Origin: an uncultured Lentisphaerota bacterium
Lineage (GTDB): Bacteria; Verrucomicrobiota; Kiritimatiellia; CAIQIC01
Direction of reading: 5' to 3'
Assembly (NCBI GenBank): GCA_903889245.1
Contig: CAISWQ010000123.1
Coordinates: 35,662-99,661 of the forward strand
DNA: 64,000 nt
Below are positions 1 to 8,223 of this stretch, piece by piece. Below the pieces are notes generated by a model. That model saw only the letters and a program-made list of their open reading frames with translations. It was not told where the DNA came from and searched no databases. The first letter of the stretch is position 1; every line of letters begins with the position of its first letter. Made by a program: the position numbers and the translations under genes.

Positions 1-1
1 C

Positions 2-364
2 ATCACCAAGACCGTTGAACAACTCGACCGGCAACTGGCGCAGACCGCCTCCGACCCCGCCCTCCACCGGCCGTTCGTCGCCGCGCGCCTGCGCTACACG
101 GCGAACCGCTACGACGCCGAAGCGCGCGTGAACCAGGCCATCGCCAACCTCTACGAAGTGCAGGTGCGCATGAGCAACCAGAAGGCCGACCGGCACCACC
201 ACCGCAGCAAGTCCTTCTTCTTCGGGATGCTCATCGCGCAGGCCGCGGTCATCATTGCCACCTTCTCACTCGCGGCTGCGCGCCGCAGCCTGCTATGGGG
301 CCTGGCCGCCGCCGGCGGCGCCGCCGCGGTCTCCTTCGCCCTTTACGTCTATCTCTTCGTGTAA
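2..364 (+). CDS. C-terminal part of a membrane protein (5' end outside window)
   Basis: The frame is open from base 2 to the TAA at 362-364, so the gene starts upstream of the window. A GTG at 128 is inside this open frame and is probably not the start. About 120 residues are visible. The first part is hydrophilic and probably helical (Gln/Asp/Arg/Ala-rich). Two hydrophobic stretches follow, around FFFGMLIAQAAVIIATFSLA and LLWGLAAAGGAAAVSFALYV, which look like a hairpin of two membrane helices ending at the C-terminus. The general look recalls small DUF4337-type membrane proteins, but I cannot assign a family with confidence. A palindrome array begins 11 bases after the stop codon. Confidence 0.6.
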   Translation: MTKTVEQLDRQLAQTASDPALHRPFVAARLRYTANRYDAEARVNQAIANLYEVQVRMSNQKADRHHHRSKSFFFGMLIAQAAVIIATFSLAAARRSLLWGLAAAGGAAAVSFALYVYLFV

Positions 365-375
365 GCGACGCACGG

Positions 376-550
376 TTTTTCCAAGCCTTGGAAAAAGCCC
401 CCTGACCTTTTCCGGGGCTTGGAAAAATCTTCACGAAATTTTCCAAGCCCTGGAAATAAAAGCGCGAAAAGTTCCCAGCCTTGGAAAAAATTCCGCGAAA
501 CTTTCCAATGTCTGGAAAAACCGGCGCCCCGCGTTTCCAATCCTTGGAAA
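376..550. repeat. Phased palindrome array A, six units
   Basis: Six imperfect copies of TTTCCAAGCCTTGGAAA. The centres of the CC-N7-GG cores are at 386, 417, 448, 479, 510 and 542, giving spacings of 31, 31, 31, 31 and 32 bp. Early units read CCAAGCC-type and the last two read CCAAT-type. The spacers are also partly conserved with other arrays, for example a TTCACGAAATTTTCC-like stretch before unit 3. The array starts 11 bases after the stop of the preceding gene. Each unit can form a short hairpin on either strand. Function is unknown. Confidence 0.9.
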
Positions 551-602
551 CCGCGCCGCATTGCGCCGCTGGCCCTCTCCCGTTGTGCGCCTGTTCAACC
601 TC

Positions 603-716
603 GGCTCGCGAGTACGCTCGCCCTCCCACCCACAACCCACACGGGGAGGGCGAGCCTACTGGCGAGCCGCCCGTGTGTGGCAGATTCCGTTGCGAGGGCG
701 AGCGTACCCGCGAGCC
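603..716. repeat. Three copies of a GC-rich dispersed element (GGCTCGC...GCTCGCCCTC)
   Basis: A roughly 25-bp element occurs at 603-627, and in inverted orientation at about 644-667 and 692-716. The first and third copies are inverted repeats matching at about 23 of 25 positions. The stretch between them also contains complementary CACACGGG and CCCGTGTG segments, so the whole block can fold into a multi-arm structure. No gene is seen in 365-768 apart from these repeats and array A. Confidence 0.7.
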
Positions 717-768
717 AAAGCCGAACGATCTCCCGCCTTCCTCACGCCTGCGCCAGGCGGGCGCATCC

Positions 769-1971
769 TCACGGCAGACACTGCGCCTGATAGGCCGCCG
801 GGACCAGTTCTTTGATCAGCCGCGCGCGGTCCGCGCCCGTTGCGCCGGCGGCGCTGGGCCTGCCGTTGAGCAGGCAGTTCTCCAACTTCACCGTGCCGGC
901 GGCGTTCAGTTCCATGTGCTCCAGCGTGAGGCGCTGCGCCTCCAGCACCGTGGTCTTGGCAGTCTGCGCCGGCACCGTTTTGCCGAGGCGGCGGATGAGG
1001 ACGTTGTCGAGCATGAGTGCAGCGTGCTCATGCGCCGCCGCGCTCACGTCCAGCGGATGTTCCGATGACGAGAGCACGACGGCGTTCGCCACCTTGTAAC
1101 GGCCGTTGTTCAGGAAGAACAAATCGTGGCCCAGGCAGCCGGCGATGAAGACGCGGTTATAGCTGGTGTGCGCGGAGTTGATGTCGGTGATGCCGGTGCT
1201 GTTGCCGAGGGCGACGAAACCCTCCACGCGCACCTCGGCGCTCTCGTGCGAGCTGATGCCATCATCGCCGCATTCGATCGCGCGGATGTTCTCGAAGGCC
1301 ACGTCGCGGCAGTCGCCGTGGATGTTGAAGCCGTCGTTATGCACATGCGTCGCCGTGAGGTTTCTGATCACGAGGTGCGCGTTGGCGCCGCCAAGCTGCA
1401 CGCCGGCGCTGCGGATGGGCGCGCGGATATGCGCCTCGGCGAGCTTCTGCCCCGGCGGCAGCTTCACAAAGAAGGTGCCGAAGATTTGTTTCGAGGGCGG
1501 CTGCGCGCGCGCCTTGTCCTCGATGAAGGTCCATTCCCCGGCTTGCAACTCTTCCGCTTTCTTGAACGCCGCCCTGTGGCCCTTCGACATGCGGCCCATG
1601 TGGTTCATCTTTCCATCCCAGAGGAAGAACCAGCGGATGAGCAGGAAGTCATCGAGCCGGGGCAGCAGGTTGTCGTTAGCGAACAGCCCCGGCGCGACCT
1701 CCTTCCATTGCGCAGGGTCGAGCGGGTCGGACCCTTCGAGCGTCGCGCCGTGTCCATCGAGCGTGATCGGCTTGCCGGGCGCACCCTGCTTGCCGGAGAA
1801 GGCCGCGCAGTCGTGATAAATCTTCGGCTCGAGATGAATCGTGTCGCCCGGCTGCGCGAGCTTGATCGCCTCGGCGATGGTCTTCGCGTCGCTACCGACG
1901 CGGATATCGCGACCGTGCGCGGCCAGCAGCGCGAACGTGCCACCCAGCAGGAACAGCCAGCGGGCCTTCAT
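769..1971 (-). CDS. Secreted right-handed parallel beta-helix protein
   Basis: 400 residues with an N-terminal signal peptide (MKARWLFLLGGTFALLAAHG). The next part (DAKTIAEAIKLAQPGDTIHL) is the usual opening of pectate-lyase-like right-handed beta-helix proteins, in which a row of Asn/His/Asp turns follows (for example HVHNDGFNIHGD and ECGDDGISSHESAEV). Such proteins are polysaccharide lyases, epimerases or glycosidases, but no family-specific catalytic set is clear here, so substrate and reaction are not assigned. The ATG overlaps the TGA of the upstream sulfatase by one base (TGATG), so it is the last gene of a minus-strand operon with four sulfatases. That context suggests action on a sulfated glycan outside the cytoplasm. 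Confidence 0.8.
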   Translation of the reverse strand: MKARWLFLLGGTFALLAAHGRDIRVGSDAKTIAEAIKLAQPGDTIHLEPKIYHDCAAFSGKQGAPGKPITLDGHGATLEGSDPLDPAQWKEVAPGLFANDNLLPRLDDFLLIRWFFLWDGKMNHMGRMSKGHRAAFKKAEELQAGEWTFIEDKARAQPPSKQIFGTFFVKLPPGQKLAEAHIRAPIRSAGVQLGGANAHLVIRNLTATHVHNDGFNIHGDCRDVAFENIRAIECGDDGISSHESAEVRVEGFVALGNSTGITDINSAHTSYNRVFIAGCLGHDLFFLNNGRYKVANAVVLSSSEHPLDVSAAAHEHAALMLDNVLIRRLGKTVPAQTAKTTVLEAQRLTLEHMELNAAGTVKLENCLLNGRPSAAGATGADRARLIKELVPAAYQAQCLP

Positions 1972-3413
1972 CAGGGCGTGGCGGCTTTCTTGTTGCCCTT
2001 CCCCTTGGCCTTGCGCTTGGGTTCGGCGGCGGCGGCGGACGCGGGCTCCGGATACTGGCCCTTGTCATCCGTGTCCTTGATCCACTGTTCGAGCGCGGCG
2101 CGCAGCCGCTTCAGCGCGGCCTGATGCTCCGGCTGCTGCGACGCGGCGAGGTTGTTGATCTCCCACCGGTCGGCGTCGAGGTCATAGAGTTCCTCGTCGG
2201 GCCGGCGCGGCTGGCACAGGAAAGCCTGCGCCGGCGTCAGCTTGCCCTGCGCGTGCAGTTCCTTGAGCAGGTTCCAGACGGGATACTGCCGCTCCTTGTA
2301 AGCATTCGGCGCGAGGAACGGAACCTCCGGCGTGAAGTTGCGGATGTAGCGGTAGCGCGCGTCGCGGACCGAGCGGATGCGCATCGCGGTCTCGTCGCAG
2401 CGGTCGCGATAGCCGAAGACGAACTCGCGCGGCGGCGCGGCCTGCGGCCCGAGGAACGGGCGACCTTCCATCTTCGGTGGCAACGCCGCGCCCGCGAGCG
2501 CGAGCATCGTCGGCGCAAGATCAATGCTGTGGCGCAGACCGCTGTCCACCGTGCCGGGCTTGCAGCCGGCGGGCGCCGGGAAATTCTTCGGCCAGCGGAC
2601 GATGCACGGCACATGCAGCCCTTCCTCGTAGCAGAACTGCTTGCCGCGCACGTGCGCCTGCCCGTTATCGCCGAAGAACACGACGAGCGTGTCATCGGCC
2701 AGCCCGTCCTTTTCCAGCGCCTGCAACACGCGGCCGATCTTCCGGTCCAGCTCGCTGACATCATCGAGATAGGCCGCCCAATCGGCGCGCGCGACCGGAT
2801 GATCGGGATAATACGGCGGCAGTTCCACCTTGGCCGGATCGGCTTTCTTCGGGCCGTGGAATGTGCGGTGGGTCTCCTTGAAATTGATCTGCGCATAGAA
2901 CGGCTGATGGCCCTTGAGGGCGCTCCACTCCTTGGAGTCGAAGGGCTGGCCCTCGTAGGAGAAATTCCAGTCCGTCTTGCCCGTGCCGTTGAAGCCGCAA
3001 CTCTCCGGCAGCGTCACCAGGTTCGCGGTGAAGTAGCCCGCCGGCCGCAGCCAGTCGGTCAGCACGCGCACGCCCTCCGGCAGCTTGTAGCCATCGGTGC
3101 GGTGCGAGCGATGCTGGTGCGCGCCGATGGTCGTCGCGTACATGCCGGTCATGAACGCCGAGCGGCTCGGCGAGCAGACGTGGCCGCTGTAGAAACGGGT
3201 GTAACGCACGCCCCCGGCGGCGAGCCGGTCGAGGTTCGGCGTCCAGACCTCCTGCGTGCCGTAGCAGGCGAGGTGCGGGCCGAGGTCCTCGGCGATCAGC
3301 CAGAGCAGGTTCGGCCGACGCCCGGCCTCCGCCGCCAGCGCCGGGGCGGTCGCGGCGGCGGCCACGCCCAGGCCGGCCAGCTTGAGGAAATCACGACGGG
3401 TGGTTGGCTTCAT
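1971..3413 (-). CDS. Tat-exported S1 sulfatase (heparan N-sulfatase-like)
   Basis: 480 residues. A twin-arginine leader (TTRRDFLKLAG) covers residues 1 to about 28. The sulfatase signature CSPSR begins at Cys80, the residue that matures to formylglycine. The N-terminal metal site reads AEDLG (residues 41-45), and a second metal motif FFGDNG lies in the C-terminal half. The segment around RYTRFYSGHVCSPSRSAFMT and the following HQHRSHR resemble the sulfamidase-like branch (S1_8), which is an assignment from memory of the family. It would hydrolyse sulfate esters or N-sulfates in the periplasm or outside. The C-terminus is a Lys-rich tail (KRKAKGKGNKK). Its ATG overlaps the upstream sulfatase stop by four bases (ATGA) and its stop overlaps the next gene, so translation is probably coupled. 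Confidence 0.9.
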   Translation of the reverse strand: MKPTTRRDFLKLAGLGVAAAATAPALAAEAGRRPNLLWLIAEDLGPHLACYGTQEVWTPNLDRLAAGGVRYTRFYSGHVCSPSRSAFMTGMYATTIGAHQHRSHRTDGYKLPEGVRVLTDWLRPAGYFTANLVTLPESCGFNGTGKTDWNFSYEGQPFDSKEWSALKGHQPFYAQINFKETHRTFHGPKKADPAKVELPPYYPDHPVARADWAAYLDDVSELDRKIGRVLQALEKDGLADDTLVVFFGDNGQAHVRGKQFCYEEGLHVPCIVRWPKNFPAPAGCKPGTVDSGLRHSIDLAPTMLALAGAALPPKMEGRPFLGPQAAPPREFVFGYRDRCDETAMRIRSVRDARYRYIRNFTPEVPFLAPNAYKERQYPVWNLLKELHAQGKLTPAQAFLCQPRRPDEELYDLDADRWEINNLAASQQPEHQAALKRLRAALEQWIKDTDDKGQYPEPASAAAAEPKRKAKGKGNKKAATP

Positions 3414-4951
3414 GGTTTGGCTCCCTTGGCTTTCTTGTTTTTCCTGCCGCCAGCAACGGGTCGCACGGCACGCTCGTTATCGGCGGGCGAGAACGACCGC
3501 GGTGCCACATCGTTCGCCAGCAGTTCCGCGACAAGCGGATCGCGCATCTCCTCGCCCCACTTCGCGAGCAATGCGCGGTGGCGCAACAGCACCTCGCGGC
3601 TGGCGGGATCGGCGGCGAGATCCTGCGTCTCGCCGGGATCGTTCTGCAAATCCACCAGCGACTCGCGCCGCAGACCGCGGCCATAGACGCAATATTTAAA
3701 GCGGTCAGTCCGCACCATGCGGCCGGCCATCTCCGGCTTGAGTCCCTCCACCATGCCGGTCTGTACCATGTGGTTTTGCACGACGACAAACTCGCGCCAG
3801 TCGCCAACGCTCTGGCCGAGCGCGAGCGGCAGCAGGCTGCGGCCGGGCAGCGTACGCGGCGCGGCGATGCCCGCGGCGTCGAGCAGCGTTGGCAGGATAT
3901 CCAGACCGGTGTTGATCAACTTGTCGCTGATCGCCGCCGGCGTCCTGCCGGGCCAGCGGAGGATCAGCGGCACGCGGGCCGACTCCTCGTAGAAGACGGT
4001 CTTCTGGTTGAAACCGTGCGCGCCGGCGCAATCGCCGTGGTCGGCGGTGAACACGATCAGCGTGTTCTCCGCGAGCCCGGTCTTCTTCAGCGCGGCGAGC
4101 AGCTTGCCGATCTCGGCATCCACCAACTCGGTCATGCGGTAATAGCCCCAGCGGTGCCTGCGCCAGTCATCGGGTGTGAACTGGCCGACGGGGAACGGCC
4201 CGTCATCCACCTGATAGGCGCGGCGGATCAGCGTCATGCCATCGGGCTCGTTCACGGGCGGCGCGAGGTTCGCCGGCGGCGGCGGCAATTTTTCCGGCGC
4301 GGGCGGCGGGCCGATCTCGCCGCAGTTGAGCGTCTGCTGGCGGCCCGCGAGCCGGCGCGCCCACTCGCAGATGTTGTGCGGGTTGAGGTAGCTGGCGACG
4401 AGCAGGAACGGCTTGCTATGCGGCTGCGCGAGGAATTTTTCCGCGCCGGCGGTGACGCCCATGTCGTGGCCGCCAGGACTCTTCTCCGAGAACATCTCGA
4501 AGCCGTGCGCCTTGGGGTCGCGCGGGTTGAAGTTCAGATGCCACTTGCCCGCATAGGCCGTCTCGTAGCCAGTGTTGCGAAAGTAGGTGCCCAGGCACGG
4601 GAACTTCTGCGGGTCGAGCTGGCCCTTCACATCATTGCTGGTGACGCCCGTCTCGTGCGGATACCGGCCGGTGAAGACCGAGTTGCGCCACGGCATGCAC
4701 AGCGGGTTCGAGCTGTAGGCGCGCGTGCAGAGCAGACCGCCGGCGGCGAGGCCATCCATCGCCGGGGTGTTGATCCACTGCCTGCCCATCCGGCAGCTCA
4801 TCACCTCGGCGAACTGCTGGTCGGTGATGATGAACAGGATGTTCGGGCGTTTTTCCAAACCTTGGAAAACCGGGGCCGCGCTTTTTCCAAGGCTTGGAAA
4901 ACCGAGCGCGCCCAGCCCGGCCAACTTCAGAAATTCACGGCGCTGCAACAT
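3410..4951 (-). CDS. Tat-exported S1 sulfatase with palindrome-encoded insert after the leader
   Basis: 513 residues. The Tat motif RREFLK is followed by a short hydrophobic stretch. Residues 18-34 (GFPSLGKSAAPVFQGLEK, approximately) are the in-frame translation of two copies of the intergenic palindrome. The catalytic domain then begins at RPNILFIITDQQ. The signature is CMPWR starting at Cys85, so Trp replaces the usual Ser/Thr before Arg, but Cys, Pro and Arg are kept. The C-terminal metal motif FTADHGDCAG is present. The tail GGRKNKKAKGAKP is basic. It sits in the middle of the four-sulfatase operon: four-base overlap with the gene downstream and 15 bases between its start and the upstream gene's stop. 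Confidence 0.9.
   Translation of the reverse strand: MLQRREFLKLAGLGALGFPSLGKSAAPVFQGLEKRPNILFIITDQQFAEVMSCRMGRQWINTPAMDGLAAGGLLCTRAYSSNPLCMPWRNSVFTGRYPHETGVTSNDVKGQLDPQKFPCLGTYFRNTGYETAYAGKWHLNFNPRDPKAHGFEMFSEKSPGGHDMGVTAGAEKFLAQPHSKPFLLVASYLNPHNICEWARRLAGRQQTLNCGEIGPPPAPEKLPPPPANLAPPVNEPDGMTLIRRAYQVDDGPFPVGQFTPDDWRRHRWGYYRMTELVDAEIGKLLAALKKTGLAENTLIVFTADHGDCAGAHGFNQKTVFYEESARVPLILRWPGRTPAAISDKLINTGLDILPTLLDAAGIAAPRTLPGRSLLPLALGQSVGDWREFVVVQNHMVQTGMVEGLKPEMAGRMVRTDRFKYCVYGRGLRRESLVDLQNDPGETQDLAADPASREVLLRHRALLAKWGEEMRDPLVAELLANDVAPRSFSPADNERAVRPVAGGRKNKKAKGAKP
4855..4897. repeat. Palindrome pair F inside a sulfatase coding sequence
   Basis: Two units with CC-N7-GG cores at 4855-4865 and 4887-4897 (centres 32 bp apart). 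The spacer (GC-rich, GCCGCGCTTTTTCC) matches the first spacer of array D. The pair is read in frame as FPSLGK and FQGLEK between the Tat leader and the catalytic domain of the sulfatase at 3410-4951. Being palindromic and free of stop codons in the frames used, the unit can be inserted in a gene without breaking it. Confidence 0.9.
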
Positions 4952-4966
4952 GGTTGCCTGCCTGCC

Positions 4967-6610
4967 TTATTTGTTTTTCTTCCGCTCCGCCCGCGCCGCC
5001 TTCTTGGCCGGGCCGGTCGGTTCAGGATCGGTGAAGGGCGACCGCTCGAACGTCTGGCCGTCGCCGCAGACGCGCGGGTCGTTGGCCTCGGTCAAAATCT
5101 TCATCAGGCGCTCGGAGAGTTCGCGCCTGACCTCGGCATAGGCGGTGTTGGTCGCCACGTTGACCGTCTCGTCGGGATCGTTACGCAGATCAAACAGCTC
5201 CTCCGCCGGCCGCTTGGCGAAGGCATAGTCGAAGTGCCACGCCCACTCCGGCAGGCCAAACTGCCGGACCAGCCAGGTCTTCGTCGGGCTGGCATCCATG
5301 TCGGCGAACGCGGCAAAGGTATTGTGCTCCAGCGGCGGAATGGTCTCGCGGCTGGTGAAGTTCGGCGTGCCCATCGGCCAGCGGTCCGGCGCGAAGTTGC
5401 GGACCAAGAGGAAGTCGCGCGTGCGCAGCGAGCGCTGCGGGTACGGCAGGTTGCCCTCGCGCGCCGCCGCGACGTGCCGCTCGCGGCCGGTGACGACGCC
5501 CGTGCGCGTGGGGTCCACCAGCCCCGCGCGGTCGGAGGTGAGCACGTTCAGGATGCTGCGGCCGGTCATGACGGTCGGCGGCTTGACGCCGCCGGCTTCG
5601 CAGAAGGTCGGCGCGAGGTCCATCAGGTTCACGAAATCATCCACCACGCGCCCGCCCTTGATGCCCGGCCCGCGCGCGAGCAGCGCGACGGCGACGCCGT
5701 GGTCATAGAGGTTACACTTGCCACCGGGGACGCCGGGCATGCCGTGGTCGCCGCTGATGACGAGCAGCGTGTTATCGAGTTCGCCAAGCTCGCGCAGGCG
5801 CTCGATGATGACGCCGACCCCGGCGTCCCACGCCTGGATTTCGCCCATGTAGTCGGTGACATCGGCGCGCACCTCGGGCACGTCGGGCATGAACTTCGGC
5901 AACCGGCCCTTGAGCGCGTTGGGTTCGAGGCCCCAGAGCGCCTGGCCGGAATCCTTCTCGTAGGCGCGGTGCGTCAGCGTCGGCCCGAACCAGTAGCAGA
6001 GCGGCTGGCCCGGTTTGCGGTCGGCGAGGAACGCGTTGAAATTGTCGCGCACCTGGCCGAGCATCTTCGCCTTCGCGTCGGCGAAGCTCATGCCGCCGCG
6101 GACGAGCGCGGTGACGTTCTCGGAGAAGTTGTTGTAGTCGCGGCCGGCTTTTTCATAGGCGTGCTGCTGGCCGCCGTAGGGCGCGTCCGCGGGTGTGCCG
6201 GGGCTCCAACACTTGTAGCTCTTGCCGAGGTGATAGCCGGCGTCGCGCAGCAGCAGCGGATAGCTGGGGATGCTGGCGTCCCACTGCGCGCCCTGCAAAA
6301 TCGCGCCGCGGCCCGTGCGGAAGAAATACTGGCCGGAGAGCAGCGAGCTGCGGCACGGCGTACAGCTCGGCGCGGTGACGAACGCATGGCGGAACAACAC
6401 GCCCTCGCGCGCGACGCGGTCGAGGTGCGGCGTGGTCAGCAGCGCGTTGAGCGTCGGTCGCGTGTCGAGTGCCGCGTAGCAGTTCGCGTAGCGGCCCCAG
6501 TCATCGGCGAAACAGAAGACGATGTTCGGCTTCTTGTCCGCGGCGCCAGCCGCGACGGCCAGCAGCCAGCCGCACAACCACGCGCCAGTTTTTCCCAGTG
6601 ATGTCTGCAT
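4967..6610 (-). CDS. Secreted S1 sulfatase (CTPCR type)
   Basis: 547 residues from the chosen start. The signature CTPCR begins at Cys83, and the metal motifs are FADDWG (N-terminal) and SGDHGMPG (C-terminal). A Sec signal peptide (WLCGWLLAVAAGAADKKPN) precedes the mature domain; there is no twin-arginine motif. A GTG six codons upstream (6628) overlaps the stop of the gene before it, but the ATG at 6610 has a strong Shine-Dalgarno sequence GGGAGGA four bases upstream, so the ATG is preferred. The Lys/Arg-rich C-terminus (GPAKKAARAERKKNK) resembles the tails of neighbouring sulfatases. Third gene of the four-sulfatase operon. Confidence 0.9.
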   Translation of the reverse strand: MQTSLGKTGAWLCGWLLAVAAGAADKKPNIVFCFADDWGRYANCYAALDTRPTLNALLTTPHLDRVAREGVLFRHAFVTAPSCTPCRSSLLSGQYFFRTGRGAILQGAQWDASIPSYPLLLRDAGYHLGKSYKCWSPGTPADAPYGGQQHAYEKAGRDYNNFSENVTALVRGGMSFADAKAKMLGQVRDNFNAFLADRKPGQPLCYWFGPTLTHRAYEKDSGQALWGLEPNALKGRLPKFMPDVPEVRADVTDYMGEIQAWDAGVGVIIERLRELGELDNTLLVISGDHGMPGVPGGKCNLYDHGVAVALLARGPGIKGGRVVDDFVNLMDLAPTFCEAGGVKPPTVMTGRSILNVLTSDRAGLVDPTRTGVVTGRERHVAAAREGNLPYPQRSLRTRDFLLVRNFAPDRWPMGTPNFTSRETIPPLEHNTFAAFADMDASPTKTWLVRQFGLPEWAWHFDYAFAKRPAEELFDLRNDPDETVNVATNTAYAEVRRELSERLMKILTEANDPRVCGDGQTFERSPFTDPEPTGPAKKAARAERKKNK

Positions 6611-6624
6611 GCGTTCCTCCCGTT

Positions 6625-8085
6625 TCACTGCGGCCGCGCCGCCTGCCAGCCGCCGCGCAGCAGCGCCTTGAGTTCCTGGACCACGGCCGCGTACTTGGGC
6701 TCGGCGGCGAGGTTGCGCAGCTCCCGCGGGTCCGTGGTGTGGTCATAAAGTTCCGCGCCGTCCTGGCCCTCGTTCCACTCGGTGTAGCGGTAACGCTCGG
6801 TGCGCACGCTGCGGCCGAGTGCGGCCGCCGCCTTCCCCTTCTTGCCATCAATGCGCCCACCCTTGCGGCCGTGGATCACCTGCGTGAACGCGCCCTGCTT
6901 CCATGCGCGCGCGGGTTCATCGAGCAGCGGGCGCAGGCTGGTGCCTTCGAGGTCCGCGGGTGCCTTCAGCCCGCACAGGTCGGCGAGCGTCGGATAGACG
7001 TCCACCAGTTCCGCGAGCCGGCCGGTCGCCTGACCCGCCGCCTTCATCCCCGGCGCAGCGATGATCAGCGGGACGCGCGCGGCCTCCTCGAAGACGGTCA
7101 TCTTCTGCCACTGCCCGTGCTCGCCGAGGTGATAGCCGTGATCGCTGATGAACACCACGACCGTGTTCTGCGCGAGGCCCTGTTTCTCCAGTTCGTCGAG
7201 TACGATGCCGAACTGCGTATCCATGAAGCTGACCGACGCGAGATAGGCCTGCTTCACGGTGCGTTGCTGCGCCTCGTCCATGCCGTAGTGCGGCGGCGTC
7301 ACGGTCAGCGCGGCGGCGGGCTTGCCCTCGCGGTCGCCGGCGGGCACCTGCGCGAGCGCGAGCTGCTCCTGCGGATAGAGGCCGAAATATTTTTTCGGCG
7401 AGACGTAGGGCGTGTGCGGGCGGAAGAAGCCGACGGCGAGGAAGAACGGCTTGTCCTTGTGCTCGCGCAGCAGGCGGCAGGCCTCGCGCGCGATCTTGCC
7501 ATCGGTCTGCTCGATGTCGTCGCCCTCGGCGGCGAGCCAGCTCAACGTGCCGCCGTAGTTGCCCGTGCCGCGCGCGACCGTGGCCTTCTCGCCGGTGATG
7601 ATGCTGAAAATCTTATCCTCGTCGTCGCAGTCGCGGCCGCGCGGGTTGTAGCGCTCTTCCCACGAAACCGGATCATCGAGGCCATCGGTGCCGATCTGCT
7701 TGGGCACGCCGTAGTGATAGAGCTTGCCGACGCGCGCGACGAAGTAGCCGTTGTTCTTGAAGAGCTGCGGCAGCGTCACGGTCTGCGGCCGCACGTCGCG
7801 GAAGAAGGTCTGGTTCTCGCTGACCTTCGTCGTGTCCGGGCGTAGGCCGGTGAGGAACGAGGCACGGCTGGGATTGCAGAGCGGATATTGGCAATAGGCG
7901 CGGTCGAAGCGCAGGCCGCGCTGCGCGAGCCGGTCAATCTTCGGCGTCAGCGCCGGCGCGCCGTAGCAGCCCTGCACGGCGCGGCAGTCGTCGGAGACCA
8001 GCAGCAGCACGTTCGGCGGCTGCGCGGACACCGCGCCCATCGCCGCCACCAGCACCGTGACAAGACAACCGAGCCTGTGTTTCAT
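6625..8085 (-). CDS. Secreted S1 sulfatase (iduronate-2-sulfatase-like)
   Basis: 486 residues. The open frame continues upstream to 8742, but that part is antisense to the protease gene; the start at 8085 follows GAGGGAGCG and opens a clean signal peptide (MKHRLGCLVTVLVAAMGAVSA). The sulfatase signature CNPSR begins at Cys70, preceded by the metal motif VSDDCR. The segment VARVGKLYHYG and the later FISDHGYHLGEHGQW are typical of the iduronate-2-sulfatase-like branch (S1_7). This is the first gene of the minus-strand operon 769-8085; the 138-bp gap before the divergent protease gene must hold its promoter. Confidence 0.9.
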   Translation of the reverse strand: MKHRLGCLVTVLVAAMGAVSAQPPNVLLLVSDDCRAVQGCYGAPALTPKIDRLAQRGLRFDRAYCQYPLCNPSRASFLTGLRPDTTKVSENQTFFRDVRPQTVTLPQLFKNNGYFVARVGKLYHYGVPKQIGTDGLDDPVSWEERYNPRGRDCDDEDKIFSIITGEKATVARGTGNYGGTLSWLAAEGDDIEQTDGKIAREACRLLREHKDKPFFLAVGFFRPHTPYVSPKKYFGLYPQEQLALAQVPAGDREGKPAAALTVTPPHYGMDEAQQRTVKQAYLASVSFMDTQFGIVLDELEKQGLAQNTVVVFISDHGYHLGEHGQWQKMTVFEEAARVPLIIAAPGMKAAGQATGRLAELVDVYPTLADLCGLKAPADLEGTSLRPLLDEPARAWKQGAFTQVIHGRKGGRIDGKKGKAAAALGRSVRTERYRYTEWNEGQDGAELYDHTTDPRELRNLAAEPKYAAVVQELKALLRGGWQAARPQ

Positions 8086-8170
8086 GCTTCGCTCCCTCTG
8101 CCTCGATGAACGGCCAGACGGCGCGAAAAGTATCATGGTTCCGCGCCGGATGCCGGTCCTTTTTCGCGCC

Positions 8171-8199
8171 TTGACACGAACGCCTGACGGCGTTACACA
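8171..8199 (+). promoter_or_regulatory. Possible sigma70-type promoter for the PEP-CTERM protease gene
   Basis: TTGACA at 8171-8176 is a perfect -35 box. Seventeen bases later is TACACA (8194-8199), a weak -10 box (three of six matches). The ATG of the protease gene is 25 bases further on. This is the only good match in the 138-bp divergent gap. Prediction from sequence only. Confidence 0.4.
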
Positions 8200-8223
8200 C
8201 CGCACCATGTTACGGGGTGCCGG

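Noticed and set aside
252..640. Several short frames around array A with FQxLEK-like peptides
   Set aside because: They are translations of the palindromes themselves on both strands, with no ribosome binding site or domain.
3404..6601. A 1065-codon open frame on the + strand across two sulfatase genes
   Set aside because: It is antisense to clear sulfatase genes, has an Arg/Ala/Val-rich composition without domains, and results from the GC-rich third positions of the real genes.
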